In this document: piece by piece, positions 18,763 through 28,317 of the stretch
How positions within the stretch are numbered: position 1 is the first letter of the stretch
Layout: the number at the start of each line of letters is the position of its first letter
Source of the DNA: Bacillus pinisoli
GTDB taxonomy: Bacteria; Bacillota; Bacilli; Bacillales; SA4
Assembly: GCF_023036475.1 (NCBI RefSeq)
Contig: NZ_JAJQKI010000001.1
Span: 248,001-312,000, forward strand
DNA length: 64,000 nucleotides
Direction of reading: 5' to 3'
Made by a program: the position numbers and the translations under genes
Notes under the pieces: model-generated
Database searches by the model: none
What the model was told of the DNA's origin: nothing
What the model saw: only the letters and a program-made list of their open reading frames with translations

Positions 18763-19731
18763 TTATACCCACCACATGTCGGAAGGTTTTTCTTCAATAA
18801 GGACTGCTTTGAGATTTTTTACTGCTCTATTAAAACCTTCTTCAATTGACATAATAGGATCTTCGTGCTCAATACTAACGACATAATCATACCCATAGGT
18901 ACGTAACGCACTCATCATATCAGACCATTCCTGAATACTATGTCCACATCCTACAGATCTAAACGTCCAGGCACGGGTTTGCACGTTTCCGTAAGGCTGC
19001 ATATCCGTCAGTCCATACATATTTACATTGTCCTGGTCAATAAATGTATCTTTGGCATGGAAGTGGTGAATGGCGTTTGCTTTTCCAAGAATTTTAATAG
19101 CAGCTACCGGATCGATTCCTTGCCACCATAAATGGCTTGGATCAAGATTAGCTCCAATTGCTTCACACGTCTCTTCTCTAAGCTTTAGTAAAGTATAAGG
19201 TGTGTGAACTAGAAATCCACCGTGTAATTCTAAGCCTATTTTCACATTATGATCTTGTGCTAACTTACCCACTTCTCTCCAATATGGAATCAGCTTTTCT
19301 TCCCATTGCCATTTAAGTACATCTCCATACTCAGTAGGCCACGGAGTTACTGGCCAGTTCGGATATTTTGCGTCTTCATGGTCTCCTGCTGTACCAGAGA
19401 AACAATTAACAACTGGAACGTTCATTAAACTAGCCAGTTTAATTGTTTTTACTAAAACTTCATGTGATTGATTTGCAAATTCCTTTTCAGGTGAGATCGG
19501 ATTCCCATGGCAACTAAATGCACTGATGACAAGGCCTCTTGAATGAACTTTTTCTAAATACTCTGCACGTTTCTCTTCGTCTTCAAGTAATAAATCAAGG
19601 TCACAATGAGCATTTCCAGGATAGTTTCCGGTCCCTATTTCAACTGCTTGCAATCCTGCATCTTTTACATAATCAAGCATCTCATCAAAGTTTTTTTGTG
19701 AGAACAAAACAGTAAAAACTCCGAGCTTCAT
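18763..19731 (-). CDS. TIM-barrel sugar isomerase/epimerase (xylose isomerase-like)
   Basis: 322 residues; the ATG after GGAGGA was chosen over an adjacent GTG. AP-endonuclease-2 fold with metal ligands at ELHGGF (Glu), DPSHLWW (Asp, His), HFHAKD (His) and SIEHED (Glu). Members act as isomerases, epimerases or, in newer work, as enzymes on 3-keto-glycosides. It begins three bases after the stop of the preceding oxidoreductase, so the two are translationally coupled and probably consecutive steps. Confidence 0.9.
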   Translation of the reverse strand: MKLGVFTVLFSQKNFDEMLDYVKDAGLQAVEIGTGNYPGNAHCDLDLLLEDEEKRAEYLEKVHSRGLVISAFSCHGNPISPEKEFANQSHEVLVKTIKLASLMNVPVVNCFSGTAGDHEDAKYPNWPVTPWPTEYGDVLKWQWEEKLIPYWREVGKLAQDHNVKIGLELHGGFLVHTPYTLLKLREETCEAIGANLDPSHLWWQGIDPVAAIKILGKANAIHHFHAKDTFIDQDNVNMYGLTDMQPYGNVQTRAWTFRSVGCGHSIQEWSDMMSALRTYGYDYVVSIEHEDPIMSIEEGFNRAVKNLKAVLIEEKPSDMWWV

Positions 19732-19734
19732 CAC

Positions 19735-20781
19735 TTATTCCTCCTTTAGCCTAATGCTTCTTCCTTGTTCACTACTTTTATAAATTGCATCTATTATTTT
19801 CGTCACATGAATGGCTTCATCCGCTGTAACGATCGGCTTTTCTAAGCCTAAACAACTGTTTATAAAATTACGGGCTTGCGGAAGTCCAGGGTCATCCTCA
19901 CCAGTTAACCAGTCTGGAGTACTGTTTAACAGCATACCATTCTTAGCTTGATTCAGATGGAAAGGAAATACATCAATCCCACCAAATTCTCCAGATATAC
20001 TAACAGCTTCAACGTCTTCTTTTATATTTGCCGCCCACGAAGTTTCAAAGAATAATGATGCCCCGTTTTCAAATTTAATATAAGCGGTAACATGGTCATC
20101 TACATCAAACGTGTTATGATCGAAGTCTCCCCATAGGTTCACTTGATTTGGCATTTTACTTAAGCGGTTATATGAAGTACCTATTATTTCAACAGGTTCT
20201 GGGTTACCCATTAGCCATAAGGATAAATCAAGAAAATGACAGCCATAGTCTATTAAGCTACCGCCACCCTGTAAAGCTTTATTCGTAAACACGCCCCATC
20301 CTGGTACTTTTCTTCTTCGTAATGCCTGGACTCTTGATACAAACGGCTCACCTATTTCTCCTTGAAGAAGTAGCTTCTTTGCAGCTTGTGGCTCTTTCAT
20401 AAAACGATAATGATAACCGATTGTTAAGATTTTCCCATTCCGTTCAGCAGCTTCTTTCATGAGAAGAGCTTCTTCTGTATTCATTGCCATTGGCTTTTCG
20501 CATAGGACATGAAGTCCTGCATTTAAGGCGTTAATGGCCATTTCAGCATGAAAGCGGTTCGGTGTACAGATTGTGACCGCATCTACATCATTAAACATAT
20601 CTTGATAATCACTATATATTTTGGGGATACCAAATTGCTCGGCAACCATACTTGCTCTTTGCTCATCTACATCACTGATTGCTGTGATGGTTACTTGATC
20701 AGCTAACTTTAAGTATGCAGGTATATGCCTACCTTGGGCTATTCCTCCAGTACCAATAATCCCCATTCGTAGCTTGTTCAT
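19735..20781 (-). CDS. Gfo/Idh/MocA-family oxidoreductase 1
   Basis: 348 residues; the ATG six bases after GAGGTG was chosen, since a GTG three codons earlier lies inside that site. Rossmann motif GIIGTGGIAQGRH, then the family's CEKPMAMNTEE near 93 and YHYRFMKEPQ; GGSLIDYGCHFLDL holds the usual catalytic Asp and His. Uses NAD(P) to oxidise or reduce sugar or inositol carbons. It stands between a second paralogue and the isomerase gene with 14- and 3-base gaps, so all three form one operon. Confidence 0.92.
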   Translation of the reverse strand: MNKLRMGIIGTGGIAQGRHIPAYLKLADQVTITAISDVDEQRASMVAEQFGIPKIYSDYQDMFNDVDAVTICTPNRFHAEMAINALNAGLHVLCEKPMAMNTEEALLMKEAAERNGKILTIGYHYRFMKEPQAAKKLLLQGEIGEPFVSRVQALRRRKVPGWGVFTNKALQGGGSLIDYGCHFLDLSLWLMGNPEPVEIIGTSYNRLSKMPNQVNLWGDFDHNTFDVDDHVTAYIKFENGASLFFETSWAANIKEDVEAVSISGEFGGIDVFPFHLNQAKNGMLLNSTPDWLTGEDDPGLPQARNFINSCLGLEKPIVTADEAIHVTKIIDAIYKSSEQGRSIRLKEE

Positions 20782-20795
20782 GTATTTCACCTCAA

Positions 20796-21824
20796 TTACG
20801 ATAAGGGTACAATTTTTTTGGTTTCGTTTGACTCAAGCGCAGCGAGTACGACTTGAAGAGATTTCAGCCCTTCCTCTCCACTCACTGGCACCTCTTTATT
20901 TTCTCGGATAGCATCAACAAATAAGTCTATTACTTGTGAACTAGTTTGACCTCCGGATTCATTTGTTTGAATGCCACCTAATTCATATTTTACGACTTCG
21001 CCATTCTTATATTGGACAATCAATGATGCCATTGGATCATCCTCTAGACGCACTATCGCTTTTTCTCCATAAATAATGGTTGAATTATCTTCCTTTGAGA
21101 CATAGGACCAGCTGGCAGCTAATGTACCGATGATGCCATTTTTTGTTTTGAGAATGCAAACAGAAGTATCATCAACATCTGTATTTTCTTTAGCACTTGT
21201 CTCAATAAAGGAGCCCACTTCAACAAATTCCTCACCTAGTAAATATCTTAATAGATCCGTTTTGTGTACGCCTAAATCTCCCATTGCCCCAATAAAAGCT
21301 TCCTCTTTCTTAAAGAACCAACTTTCTTTTCCATCCGCGCTCCATCCTTCAGGTCCACCATGACCAAATGCCGTACGGAAGCTATAAATTTTCCCGATTT
21401 CTCCTGATTCAATGAGATTTCTTGCTTTTTGGTGGGAAGCAACAAATCTCTGGTTATGGGCAATCATCAGTTTTTTATTGTTAGCTTTTGAAGCGGCAAT
21501 CATATCCTCTGCCTCTTCCTTTGAAGTAGCCATTGGCTTCTCACATAAAACATGCTTCCCAGCGTTTAATGCAGCAATGGAAATTGGTGCATGTAAATAA
21601 TTAGGAGTGCACACACTTACTACATCGATTGACTCATCTTTTAATAGTTCTTGATAAACTGTATAAGCTTTTGCTTGATATTGTGCAGCAGATTCGTCAA
21701 CACGCTCTTTAACAATGTCACAAACTGCCACAATTTCTACGTGCTTATTATTCGCATACTCAGGTAGATGACGATGCTTGGCAATACTTCCACATCCGAT
21801 TACAGCTACTTTTAACGTTGTCAT
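20796..21824 (-). CDS. Gfo/Idh/MocA-family oxidoreductase 2
   Basis: 342 residues with AGGAGGA before the ATG. Cofactor motif VIGCGSIAKHRHL, the lysine of CEKPMATSKEE near 95, AHNQRFVASHQKA, and MGDLGVHKTDLLRY with catalytic Asp and His. It differs clearly from the paralogue downstream, so the pair may oxidise and reduce different intermediates, as in known 3-keto-sugar routes. Preceded by the ThuA gene on the same strand, about 65 bases away; that gap holds half of a dispersed repeat element. Confidence 0.92.
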   Translation of the reverse strand: MTTLKVAVIGCGSIAKHRHLPEYANNKHVEIVAVCDIVKERVDESAAQYQAKAYTVYQELLKDESIDVVSVCTPNYLHAPISIAALNAGKHVLCEKPMATSKEEAEDMIAASKANNKKLMIAHNQRFVASHQKARNLIESGEIGKIYSFRTAFGHGGPEGWSADGKESWFFKKEEAFIGAMGDLGVHKTDLLRYLLGEEFVEVGSFIETSAKENTDVDDTSVCILKTKNGIIGTLAASWSYVSKEDNSTIIYGEKAIVRLEDDPMASLIVQYKNGEVVKYELGGIQTNESGGQTSSQVIDLFVDAIRENKEVPVSGEEGLKSLQVVLAALESNETKKIVPLS

Positions 21825-21854
21825 GTAAATTCCTCCTAATTAAGCTCTTTTTTA

Positions 21855-21888
21855 GGTTCTTTTCTAAAAGTTTGTTGCTTTCTCAAGC
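21855..21888 (-). repeat. Half copy of the dispersed inverted-repeat element
   Basis: The plus strand reads TTTTCTAAAAGTTTGTTGCT, the same end sequence as the four complete copies at 50.0, 53.7, 58.9 and 63.9 kb. The other half is missing; the ThuA reading frame follows immediately. Confidence 0.6.
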
Positions 21889-22608
21889 TTATTTCGCTTT
21901 TATTTCTTGTAAAGGTTTTGCATTTCCATATACAGGTTTTGGTAATGCAGTTGGCTTAGCCCATTGAACAGCATTTGTAATAACTCGCTGAACTTCTTTG
22001 TTATAATAAGTAGGGTATGTTTCATGTCCAGGTCGGAAATAAAAAATCTTGCCTTTGCCACGGTGGAAAGTACATCCACTTCTAAACACTTCTCCACCTT
22101 CAAACCAGCTCACAAACACTAGGTGATCTGGTGCTGGAATGTCAAAATGCTCTCCATACATTTCTTCCTTTTCTAACTCAATATATTCTCCAATTCCTTC
22201 TGCAATAGGATGTCCTGGATCAACAACCCATAAGCGTTCGGTTTCATCTGCTTCACGCCATTTTAAATCACAAGTCGTTCCCATTAAGGTTTTAAAGATT
22301 TTCGAGAAATGTCCTGAATGGAGTACAATTAACCCCATTCCATCCAATACTCGTTGTTTTACCTTCTCAACTATTTCATCACTCACCTCGTCATGTGCAA
22401 GATGGCCCCACCATACAAGCACATCCGTGTCTGTAAGTACATCATCTGTTAGTCCATGAGAAGGATCATCTAGAGTGGCAGTTCTCACAGTAAAATCTTC
22501 ACTTAAAAATGAAGCCAGTGCACCATGTATACCTTGTGGATATACCTCTTTCACTAGCGGATTTTTTTGCTCATGGCGATTTTCATTCCACACTGTAACT
22601 TTTAACAT
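21889..22608 (-). CDS. ThuA-domain protein (trehalose-utilisation type)
   Basis: 239 residues; the ATG seven bases after GGAGGT was chosen over one that overlaps that site. A glutamine-amidotransferase-like fold: [36 protein letters not shown] and [17 protein letters not shown] near the C-terminus. ThuA proteins take part with Gfo/Idh/MocA dehydrogenases in trehalose and other disaccharide breakdown through 3-keto derivatives. It is the first gene of the minus-strand sugar cluster, with LacI-type operators upstream. Confidence 0.92.
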   Translation of the reverse strand: MLKVTVWNENRHEQKNPLVKEVYPQGIHGALASFLSEDFTVRTATLDDPSHGLTDDVLTDTDVLVWWGHLAHDEVSDEIVEKVKQRVLDGMGLIVLHSGHFSKIFKTLMGTTCDLKWREADETERLWVVDPGHPIAEGIGEYIELEKEEMYGEHFDIPAPDHLVFVSWFEGGEVFRSGCTFHRGKGKIFYFRPGHETYPTYYNKEVQRVITNAVQWAKPTALPKPVYGNAKPLQEIKAK

Positions 22609-22682
22609 AAAAATAACCTCCATCTATGTTTATCTCTACATTATTGCTAAAATAATCGATTGCATTACTTATTTTTGAGTTA

Positions 22683-22696
22683 GCAAACGTTTATTA
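22683..22696. promoter_or_regulatory. LacI-type operator candidate 1
   Basis: GCAAACGTTTATT has the central CG dyad AAACGTTT typical of LacI/CcpA sites, about 75 bases upstream of the ThuA start. Confidence 0.45.
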
Positions 22697-22728
22697 AGTA
22701 CAACATTTTTACAAGTAAGCGACAGTCA

Positions 22729-22752
22729 TAATAATAATAATAATAATAATGA
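22729..22752. repeat. ATA trinucleotide run
   Basis: About seven consecutive ATA/AAT triplets lie between the two operator candidates. It is the only microsatellite noticed in the window and could vary in length. Confidence 0.8.
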
Positions 22753-22807
22753 ACTGTATTAAAGATTGTCTAAAAACAGTCACTTATATCCTTCGCAATC
22801 TCATTTT

Positions 22808-22821
22808 TGCAAACGATTGCA
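22808..22821. promoter_or_regulatory. LacI-type operator or catabolite-responsive element
   Basis: TGCAAACGATTGCA is a 14-bp dyad with the central CG of LacI-family and CcpA sites. It is 200 bases upstream of the ThuA gene in an otherwise gene-free stretch (22.61-23.04 kb). Confidence 0.6.
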
Positions 22822-22918
22822 CTTTTAGGTACAAAGTAACCTTCAATAGATGTAAACTATTATTTAGTATAATAAATTTAATGAGCTAATGAAATCGTTT
22901 TTATTATCTAGAACAAAA

Positions 22919-22952
22919 GTAGGAGAGTGAATTTTCACTCACTCTCCTTTTT
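22919..22952. terminator. Hairpin downstream of the TraB-like gene
   Basis: GGAGAGTGA and TCACTCTCC pair around an eight-base loop. The better T run follows on the plus strand; on the minus strand the tail is CTACTTTTG. Confidence 0.6.
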
Positions 22953-23041
22953 AGCTTGATCTCTGTATCAAAAATTTTAACTATATTTGCATAGACTCCA
23001 GCAAATCTAATAACTGCTCAAGTTCTGATTGAACATTACAT

Positions 23042-24214
23042 TCATAAATTCTCAAGAAACACTCTAATAATATCTGCCCCACCAATGAATGTACCAATTG
23101 CACTACCTAAGTTTGTAAGAAGCACAATGAGTAAAACTCTTGACACTTTATTCTTCCAAAAGCCCTTTACCGTGTAGACGTCTTCTGATAATTTCACAAA
23201 GTCCGTCACCTTTGGCCTACGGAAATAAACATGGACGAGTCCAGAGAATACACCAGCAGCCATTAGAGGATTTAGCGAACTGATTGGCGCAATAATAAAA
23301 GCCGTCAGGACTGCAAGCGGATGTGCAAGGGCAATAGCTGCTCCCAGGGCAGCAAACGTTCCGTTCCATAAAATCCAGCTAAGCGTTTGTTGAAAACCGG
23401 CTGAGGGATTTTCATACAAGGTATACCCTATTAAAGCAATAATAATGGCGGGTATAATCCACCCTACCCATTTGGGCTTTTTCTTTTTGTTTGGGACTTT
23501 ATTTAAGCTCTTTAAATCATGCTCCTTGTTAATTTCCTTCTTAATTCCCGGCACATGCGCTGCACCTACTATGGCGACAATCTTTTCCCCAGGGGCATCT
23601 TTAATTTTTTGTGATAAATATTGATCGCGTTCATCAATTAATGTCTTTTTTAATCCTGGAAAAGCTTGTGTGAACTCTTGCAAAATGGACTGAAGCATGT
23701 CTTCTTTCTTAAGTTTTTCTAACTCTTCCTCTGTAATCTCTTCTTTATTGAAGATACTACCTACTAGAGCTGATAGTAGCTTTGCCTTCCCCATAAAGCC
23801 TAAACCGTTCCAAATTCTCGAAAACGTAACTTGGATATTACGGTCTGCTAAAACAAGTTCTGCTCCTACTTCTTTCGCAGAATCAATACCTTGGATCATT
23901 TCCTGTCCTGCTTTTATACCAAGCTGGCTTGCAATTCGTTTTTGAAAAGAAGAAATAACAAGATTCATCAGCAACAGAGTCGTTTTTCGTTTTTTAATAA
24001 CATCAAACAAGTCCATTTCCTTCCACTTGTTTTCATCAGTAAGAGATTGATATCTTTGTTGATCCAACTCTATACAAACTGTGTCAGGTCTTTCACTCTC
24101 GATAACTTCCTTTACTTCTTCAGCACTATATCTTGAAACATGGGCAGTTCCTATGAGAATAATTTCTTTTTCATTTATGGTTAATCTTGTAATGGTATCG
24201 GTTGACATACGCAT
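23042..24214 (-). CDS. TraB/PrgY-family (GumN-like) membrane protein
   Basis: 390 residues with GAGGAG before the ATG. The N-terminal domain carries the family motif IGTAHVSRYSAEEV and CIELDQQRY, and a second GAAHVPGI near 215; these resemble the metalloprotease-like TIKI/TraB domain with GxxH motifs. The C-terminal part has about four membrane segments (from near 250: WVGWIIPAIIIALIGY). PrgY of enterococci curbs peptide pheromone activity, but chromosomal homologues in Bacillus have no known role. Monocistronic. Confidence 0.88.
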   Translation of the reverse strand: MRMSTDTITRLTINEKEIILIGTAHVSRYSAEEVKEVIESERPDTVCIELDQQRYQSLTDENKWKEMDLFDVIKKRKTTLLLMNLVISSFQKRIASQLGIKAGQEMIQGIDSAKEVGAELVLADRNIQVTFSRIWNGLGFMGKAKLLSALVGSIFNKEEITEEELEKLKKEDMLQSILQEFTQAFPGLKKTLIDERDQYLSQKIKDAPGEKIVAIVGAAHVPGIKKEINKEHDLKSLNKVPNKKKKPKWVGWIIPAIIIALIGYTLYENPSAGFQQTLSWILWNGTFAALGAAIALAHPLAVLTAFIIAPISSLNPLMAAGVFSGLVHVYFRRPKVTDFVKLSEDVYTVKGFWKNKVSRVLLIVLLTNLGSAIGTFIGGADIIRVFLENL

Positions 24215-24255
24215 GGGTTCTCCTCAAAAGTTTTGGTTACAACTACATTGTACCA

Positions 24256-25089
24256 TTAAAATCCAAAGTATCTCCGTAATAAATAGGAAATCCACTTACA
24301 TTGTGGGTGATGACTGATATTTTCAATCAGTCCTTTTACAATCGCACGACTCATACTAGACACTTCTAACTCTTTCTTTAATAAAAGAAGGGATTCTTTT
24401 TCAATATTCTCCTCATCCATCTCAGGAATCACTTTGTCTATTAATTCATGGAGCTGCTCTGTCGTCACATTTTCTTGAAGAGGTTTCTTAAACATAGAAA
24501 ACAATTCCTCCGTGATAAATGGAATGGAGGTCTGCTTCGCTAATAAATTTGTTTTTTCAACTAATGATCGTGACAGTAAATCTAGGTCCATCGGAACTTT
24601 CTGAAATAGAAAAAGTTCACTATACATTCGTGAAAATGTTTTTACACAATATAATAAATCGTATTTAATAAATTGAACTTGGTTGCCAAATATCTTTTCA
24701 ATCATTGTTAAAATTAACTTTTCAGTTAAAGCATCATAGTAATGCATTTTCATTAAGAGTTCTTCACTAAAAGAATAAGCTTGTTCTTTTAACAAAATGT
24801 TCACAAAATCCGAATGTTTAAGGAAAGATTCAAACGTAACATAGTAATACTTATATAAAGGATTTTCAACATGCTCTAGCTCACTGACTACTAAGTCAAT
24901 ATCAGCGATAATCTTTTCCATAAAATGATCAATCAAAGCCAAAACCAATGCATCTTTTGACTTAAATGATAGATAAAACGCGCCTTTAGAAATATTGCTG
25001 TGCTCTGTTATTTGCTGGACTGATGTCCCTTCAATTCCTTGTTTTGCAAAGAGTTCTAGTGCTTTTTCCATTATCAGTTGTTTTTTCAT
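24256..25089 (-). CDS. TetR-family regulator, divergent from the RND exporter
   Basis: 277 residues, long for the family. The helix-turn-helix is at residues 8-48 (ALELFAKQGIEGTSVQQITEHSNISKGAFYLSFKSK, key residues Gly, Ser and Tyr). The remaining 230 residues are a helical ligand domain without recognisable motifs. It is divergent from the RND gene across 98 bases that contain a strong promoter with a TGACCGATTAGTCA dyad inside it, so it is very likely the repressor of that pump. Confidence 0.92.
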   Translation of the reverse strand: MKKQLIMEKALELFAKQGIEGTSVQQITEHSNISKGAFYLSFKSKDALVLALIDHFMEKIIADIDLVVSELEHVENPLYKYYYVTFESFLKHSDFVNILLKEQAYSFSEELLMKMHYYDALTEKLILTMIEKIFGNQVQFIKYDLLYCVKTFSRMYSELFLFQKVPMDLDLLSRSLVEKTNLLAKQTSIPFITEELFSMFKKPLQENVTTEQLHELIDKVIPEMDEENIEKESLLLLKKELEVSSMSRAIVKGLIENISHHPQCKWISYLLRRYFGF

Positions 25090-25116
25090 CTATCGCATTC
25101 TCCTAGTATACTTCTG

Positions 25117-25145
25117 TTGACAATTGACCGATTAGTCATTAGTAT
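25117..25145 (+). promoter_or_regulatory. RND exporter promoter with embedded TetR operator
   Basis: TTGACA, a 17-base spacer and TAGTAT. The spacer holds the dyad TGACCGATTAGTCA at 25125-25138, so a bound repressor would cover both promoter boxes. Confidence 0.8.
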
Positions 25146-25187
25146 AAATAATTGAATTTAACAAGTCAAACAAGGGTAGGTGTCACA

Positions 25188-28100
25188 GTGAAAGGGTTAG
25201 TCAATTTTGTACTAAAAAACAAACTTGCAGTTTGGTTACTGACCATTATTATTACAGTTTCAGGTATATACTCAGGAACCCAAATGAAAATGGAGACCAT
25301 CCCCAACATCTCCATTCCATACTTAATGGTTATGGATGTTTATCCAGGTGCCACTCCTGAACAGGTGATGGAAGATGTATCCATTCCTATAGAAAAGGCC
25401 ATTGAAAATTTAGATGGTGTGAAATCGGTCTATTCAAATTCTTATTCTAACATGTCCAGCATTCAAGTTGAATATGAGTACGGTTTAGATATGTCAGAAG
25501 CGAAACGTGAATTAGAAGATGCTCTAGATGCAGTTACATTACCAGAAGGTGCACGTGAGCCAAGTATCACGGCAATTAGCATGAACATGATGCCGATTGC
25601 TGCATTAAGTATTAGTAGTACAAATGCAGATATCGTTGAACTAACCTCTACGGTAGAGGAATCTGTTCTTCCTGAAATCGAAAAAATTGAAGGTGTTGCC
25701 TCCGCAACCATCACAGGACAGCATATTGAAGAAGTACAACTTACTTATGACGAAGCAAAAATGACCGAGCTCGGTTTAACCGAAGATACAGTCAAACAAA
25801 TGATCCAAGCAAGTGACCTAGCAGTATCATTAGGACTCTTTGAATTTGAAGAAGGAGAAGAGGCCGTTTCCGTTGACGGAAAGTTCATGACTGCTAATGA
25901 ACTAAAGGAAATGCTGATCCCTATCACTCCTTCTGAAGCAAACCCTTCACCATTTGTGAAGCTTGGAGACATTGCTTCCATTGAAGTAGTGGGAAAAGTA
26001 CAATCCATCTCACGTACAAACGGAGAAAATGCAATTGCTATTCAAATTGTTAAAGGTCAACAAGCAAACACAGTAACTGTCGTGAATGATGTGAAAGACT
26101 TAATTAAAGAACTTAGAGAAGATTTTGATGGAATCGTCATCGATGTATCTCTAGACCAAGCAGAACCTATCGAAAAGTCGGTCTCAACAATGGTTGAAAA
26201 AGCTCTATTTGGTGGTTTAATCGCAGTATTAATCATTCTATTATTCTTACGTGACTTTAAATCTACTATCATTTCAATCATATCAATTCCGGTCTCTATC
26301 TTTATGGCATTTCTTCTATTACATTGGATGGAGATTACGTTAAATATTATGACACTTGGTGCGGTTACCGTTGCGATTGGACGTGTCATCGATGATTCCA
26401 TTGTCGTAGTTGAAAATATTTATCGACGATTACATCTAAAAGAGGAAAAATTAACAGGTCGTGCTCTAATTAGAGAAGCAACGATCGAAATGTTTAAACC
26501 AATCCTTTCTTCTACATTAGTAACTGTAGCAGTATTCGCACCATTAATTTTTGTTGGTGGTATGGTTGGTGAGCTATTCACACCATTTGCTTTAACGATG
26601 ACGTTTGCACTAGGTGCTTCATTACTAGTCGCGATTACCATCGTACCAGCTTTAGCACATTTCTTATTTAAGAAAAAACTATATAGTGAAAAGACGGAAA
26701 GCAGTCATAAAGAAGATGGAAGCTTATCTAATTTGTACAAAAAAGTTCTGGATTGGACCTTGAATCATAAGATTATCACTTCACTTATTTCAGTTATCCT
26801 ACTAGTTGGAAGCTTAGCACTGACTCCACTGATTGGCTTTAGCTTTATGGGTAGTGAAGAAGATAAGGTGATGTATTTGACTTACACACCTGCTGCTGGC
26901 GAGTTAAAAGAAGAAACACTAGCAAATGTTGAAGTGGTTGAAGAAAAAATGCTAAAACGTGATGATATCAATATTGTCCAACTTTCTATTTCAGAAGAAG
27001 CGGATCAAATGACTGCCATGATGGGTGGTGGAGCAGGTGGCGGATTAATGTATCTGATCTTTGACCCTGATATGGAAAACTTCCAAGAAGTACGTGCAGA
27101 AATTGAAGAGTATGTCACAAATCTTGGTCAATCCGGTGAATGGAAGAGCCAAAACTTCGGTGGCGGCGGCAATATGTCTTCAAATGAAGTTAGCTACAGC
27201 TTTTATAGTGAAAATTTAGATCAATTAAATGAAGCAGTTAAAATGGTTGAAGATGTGATGAAAGACAACGAGGGAATTGAAGATGTTACCTCAAGTGCAG
27301 AGGAAGCGTATGTGGAACATACATTCAAGGTGGAGCAAGATAAGCTCTTACCATATGGTTTAACAACGGGACAAATTGTCATGATGTTAAGTCCGGACCG
27401 GACAGAGAATGTACTAACAACAGTTGAAAAAGACGGAAATGAACTTGAGGTCATCATTCAACAAGAACAGGCAGAACAACCGAAATCGGTTGATGATATA
27501 TTAGCTAAAGAAGTGCCTACTGCTTTAGGTACCACGATTCCTCTATCTGAAATTGTCACAGTGGAGAAAGGTACAACACTGAACACATTAGCAAGAAGTG
27601 AAGGTCAATATTATGCTTCTGTTTCAGGAACAGTTATTGAAGATGATATTTCAAAAGCAACAACCGAACTAGATAAAGCCATTGATGAATTAGATCTACC
27701 ATCTGGTGTGAAGGTCGATGTTGCAGGTGTCGCAGCAGACATGAACGAGACCTTTACTCAGCTCGGGCTTGCGATGCTCGCAGCCATTGCGATTGTTTAC
27801 TTTATCTTAGTTGTCACATTTGGTGAAGGTACGGCACCGTTTGCTATTCTATTCTCTTTACCATTTGCCGTAATTGGATCATTTGTTGGTCTATTAATTG
27901 CTGGGGAAACTATTTCAGTTCCGGTTATGATGGGTCTACTCATGTTAATTGGTATTGTTGTAACAAACGCTATCGTACTTGTAGATCGAATTATTCATAT
28001 GGAACACGAAGGTATGAATTTACGAGAAGCTATTTTAGAAGCTGGGGCCACTCGACTACGTCCAATCCTAATGACTGCTATCGCTACAATTGGTGCATTA

Positions 28101-28274
28101 ATTCCATTAGCGGTTGGTTCTGGTGGTGGCGGTTTAATCTCGAAGGGACTTGGTATTACCGTTATTGGTGGTTTAACAAGTTCAACCTTATTAACCTTGA
28201 TCATCGTACCTCTAGTTTATGAAGTATTGTCAAAGATGCTGAAGAAAAATCGTAAAGAAATTCAGGAAAACTAA
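25188..28274 (+). CDS. RND-family efflux transporter, SwrC/AcrB-like
   Basis: 1028 residues from a GTG start that has TAGGTG upstream. Proton-driven exporter with 12 predicted membrane helices and two large extracytoplasmic loops. Typical segments are PNISIPYLMVMDVYPGATPEQV after the first helix, GRVIDDSIVVVENIYRR with the proton-relay Asp pair in helix 4, and GIVVTNAIVLVDRI in the second half. A glycine-rich stretch (MMGGGAGGGL) is in the second loop. No membrane-fusion partner gene is adjacent, as usual for SwrC-like pumps of Gram-positives. It is controlled by the divergent TetR. Confidence 0.95.
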   Translation: MKGLVNFVLKNKLAVWLLTIIITVSGIYSGTQMKMETIPNISIPYLMVMDVYPGATPEQVMEDVSIPIEKAIENLDGVKSVYSNSYSNMSSIQVEYEYGLDMSEAKRELEDALDAVTLPEGAREPSITAISMNMMPIAALSISSTNADIVELTSTVEESVLPEIEKIEGVASATITGQHIEEVQLTYDEAKMTELGLTEDTVKQMIQASDLAVSLGLFEFEEGEEAVSVDGKFMTANELKEMLIPITPSEANPSPFVKLGDIASIEVVGKVQSISRTNGENAIAIQIVKGQQANTVTVVNDVKDLIKELREDFDGIVIDVSLDQAEPIEKSVSTMVEKALFGGLIAVLIILLFLRDFKSTIISIISIPVSIFMAFLLLHWMEITLNIMTLGAVTVAIGRVIDDSIVVVENIYRRLHLKEEKLTGRALIREATIEMFKPILSSTLVTVAVFAPLIFVGGMVGELFTPFALTMTFALGASLLVAITIVPALAHFLFKKKLYSEKTESSHKEDGSLSNLYKKVLDWTLNHKIITSLISVILLVGSLALTPLIGFSFMGSEEDKVMYLTYTPAAGELKEETLANVEVVEEKMLKRDDINIVQLSISEEADQMTAMMGGGAGGGLMYLIFDPDMENFQEVRAEIEEYVTNLGQSGEWKSQNFGGGGNMSSNEVSYSFYSENLDQLNEAVKMVEDVMKDNEGIEDVTSSAEEAYVEHTFKVEQDKLLPYGLTTGQIVMMLSPDRTENVLTTVEKDGNELEVIIQQEQAEQPKSVDDILAKEVPTALGTTIPLSEIVTVEKGTTLNTLARSEGQYYASVSGTVIEDDISKATTELDKAIDELDLPSGVKVDVAGVAADMNETFTQLGLAMLAAIAIVYFILVVTFGEGTAPFAILFSLPFAVIGSFVGLLIAGETISVPVMMGLLMLIGIVVTNAIVLVDRIIHMEHEGMNLREAILEAGATRLRPILMTAIATIGALIPLAVGSGGGGLISKGLGITVIGGLTSSTLLTLIIVPLVYEVLSKMLKKNRKEIQEN

Positions 28275-28279
28275 ATGGA

Positions 28280-28317
28280 AAAGCCCGGTAAGAATCAATC
28301 TTATCGGGCCATTTTCT
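28280..28317. terminator. Terminator between convergent RND and membrane-protein genes
   Basis: GCCCGGTAAG and CTTATCGGGC pair around AATCAAT with a T-rich tail; it overlaps the end of the convergent minus-strand gene. Confidence 0.8.

Noticed and set aside
22955..23041. Extra small gene or frameshifted tail after the TraB-like gene (frame ending LLDLLESMQI)
   Set aside because: The frame is plausible but only about 24 codons long, without its own start or ribosome-binding site, and the TraB-like protein has a normal end.
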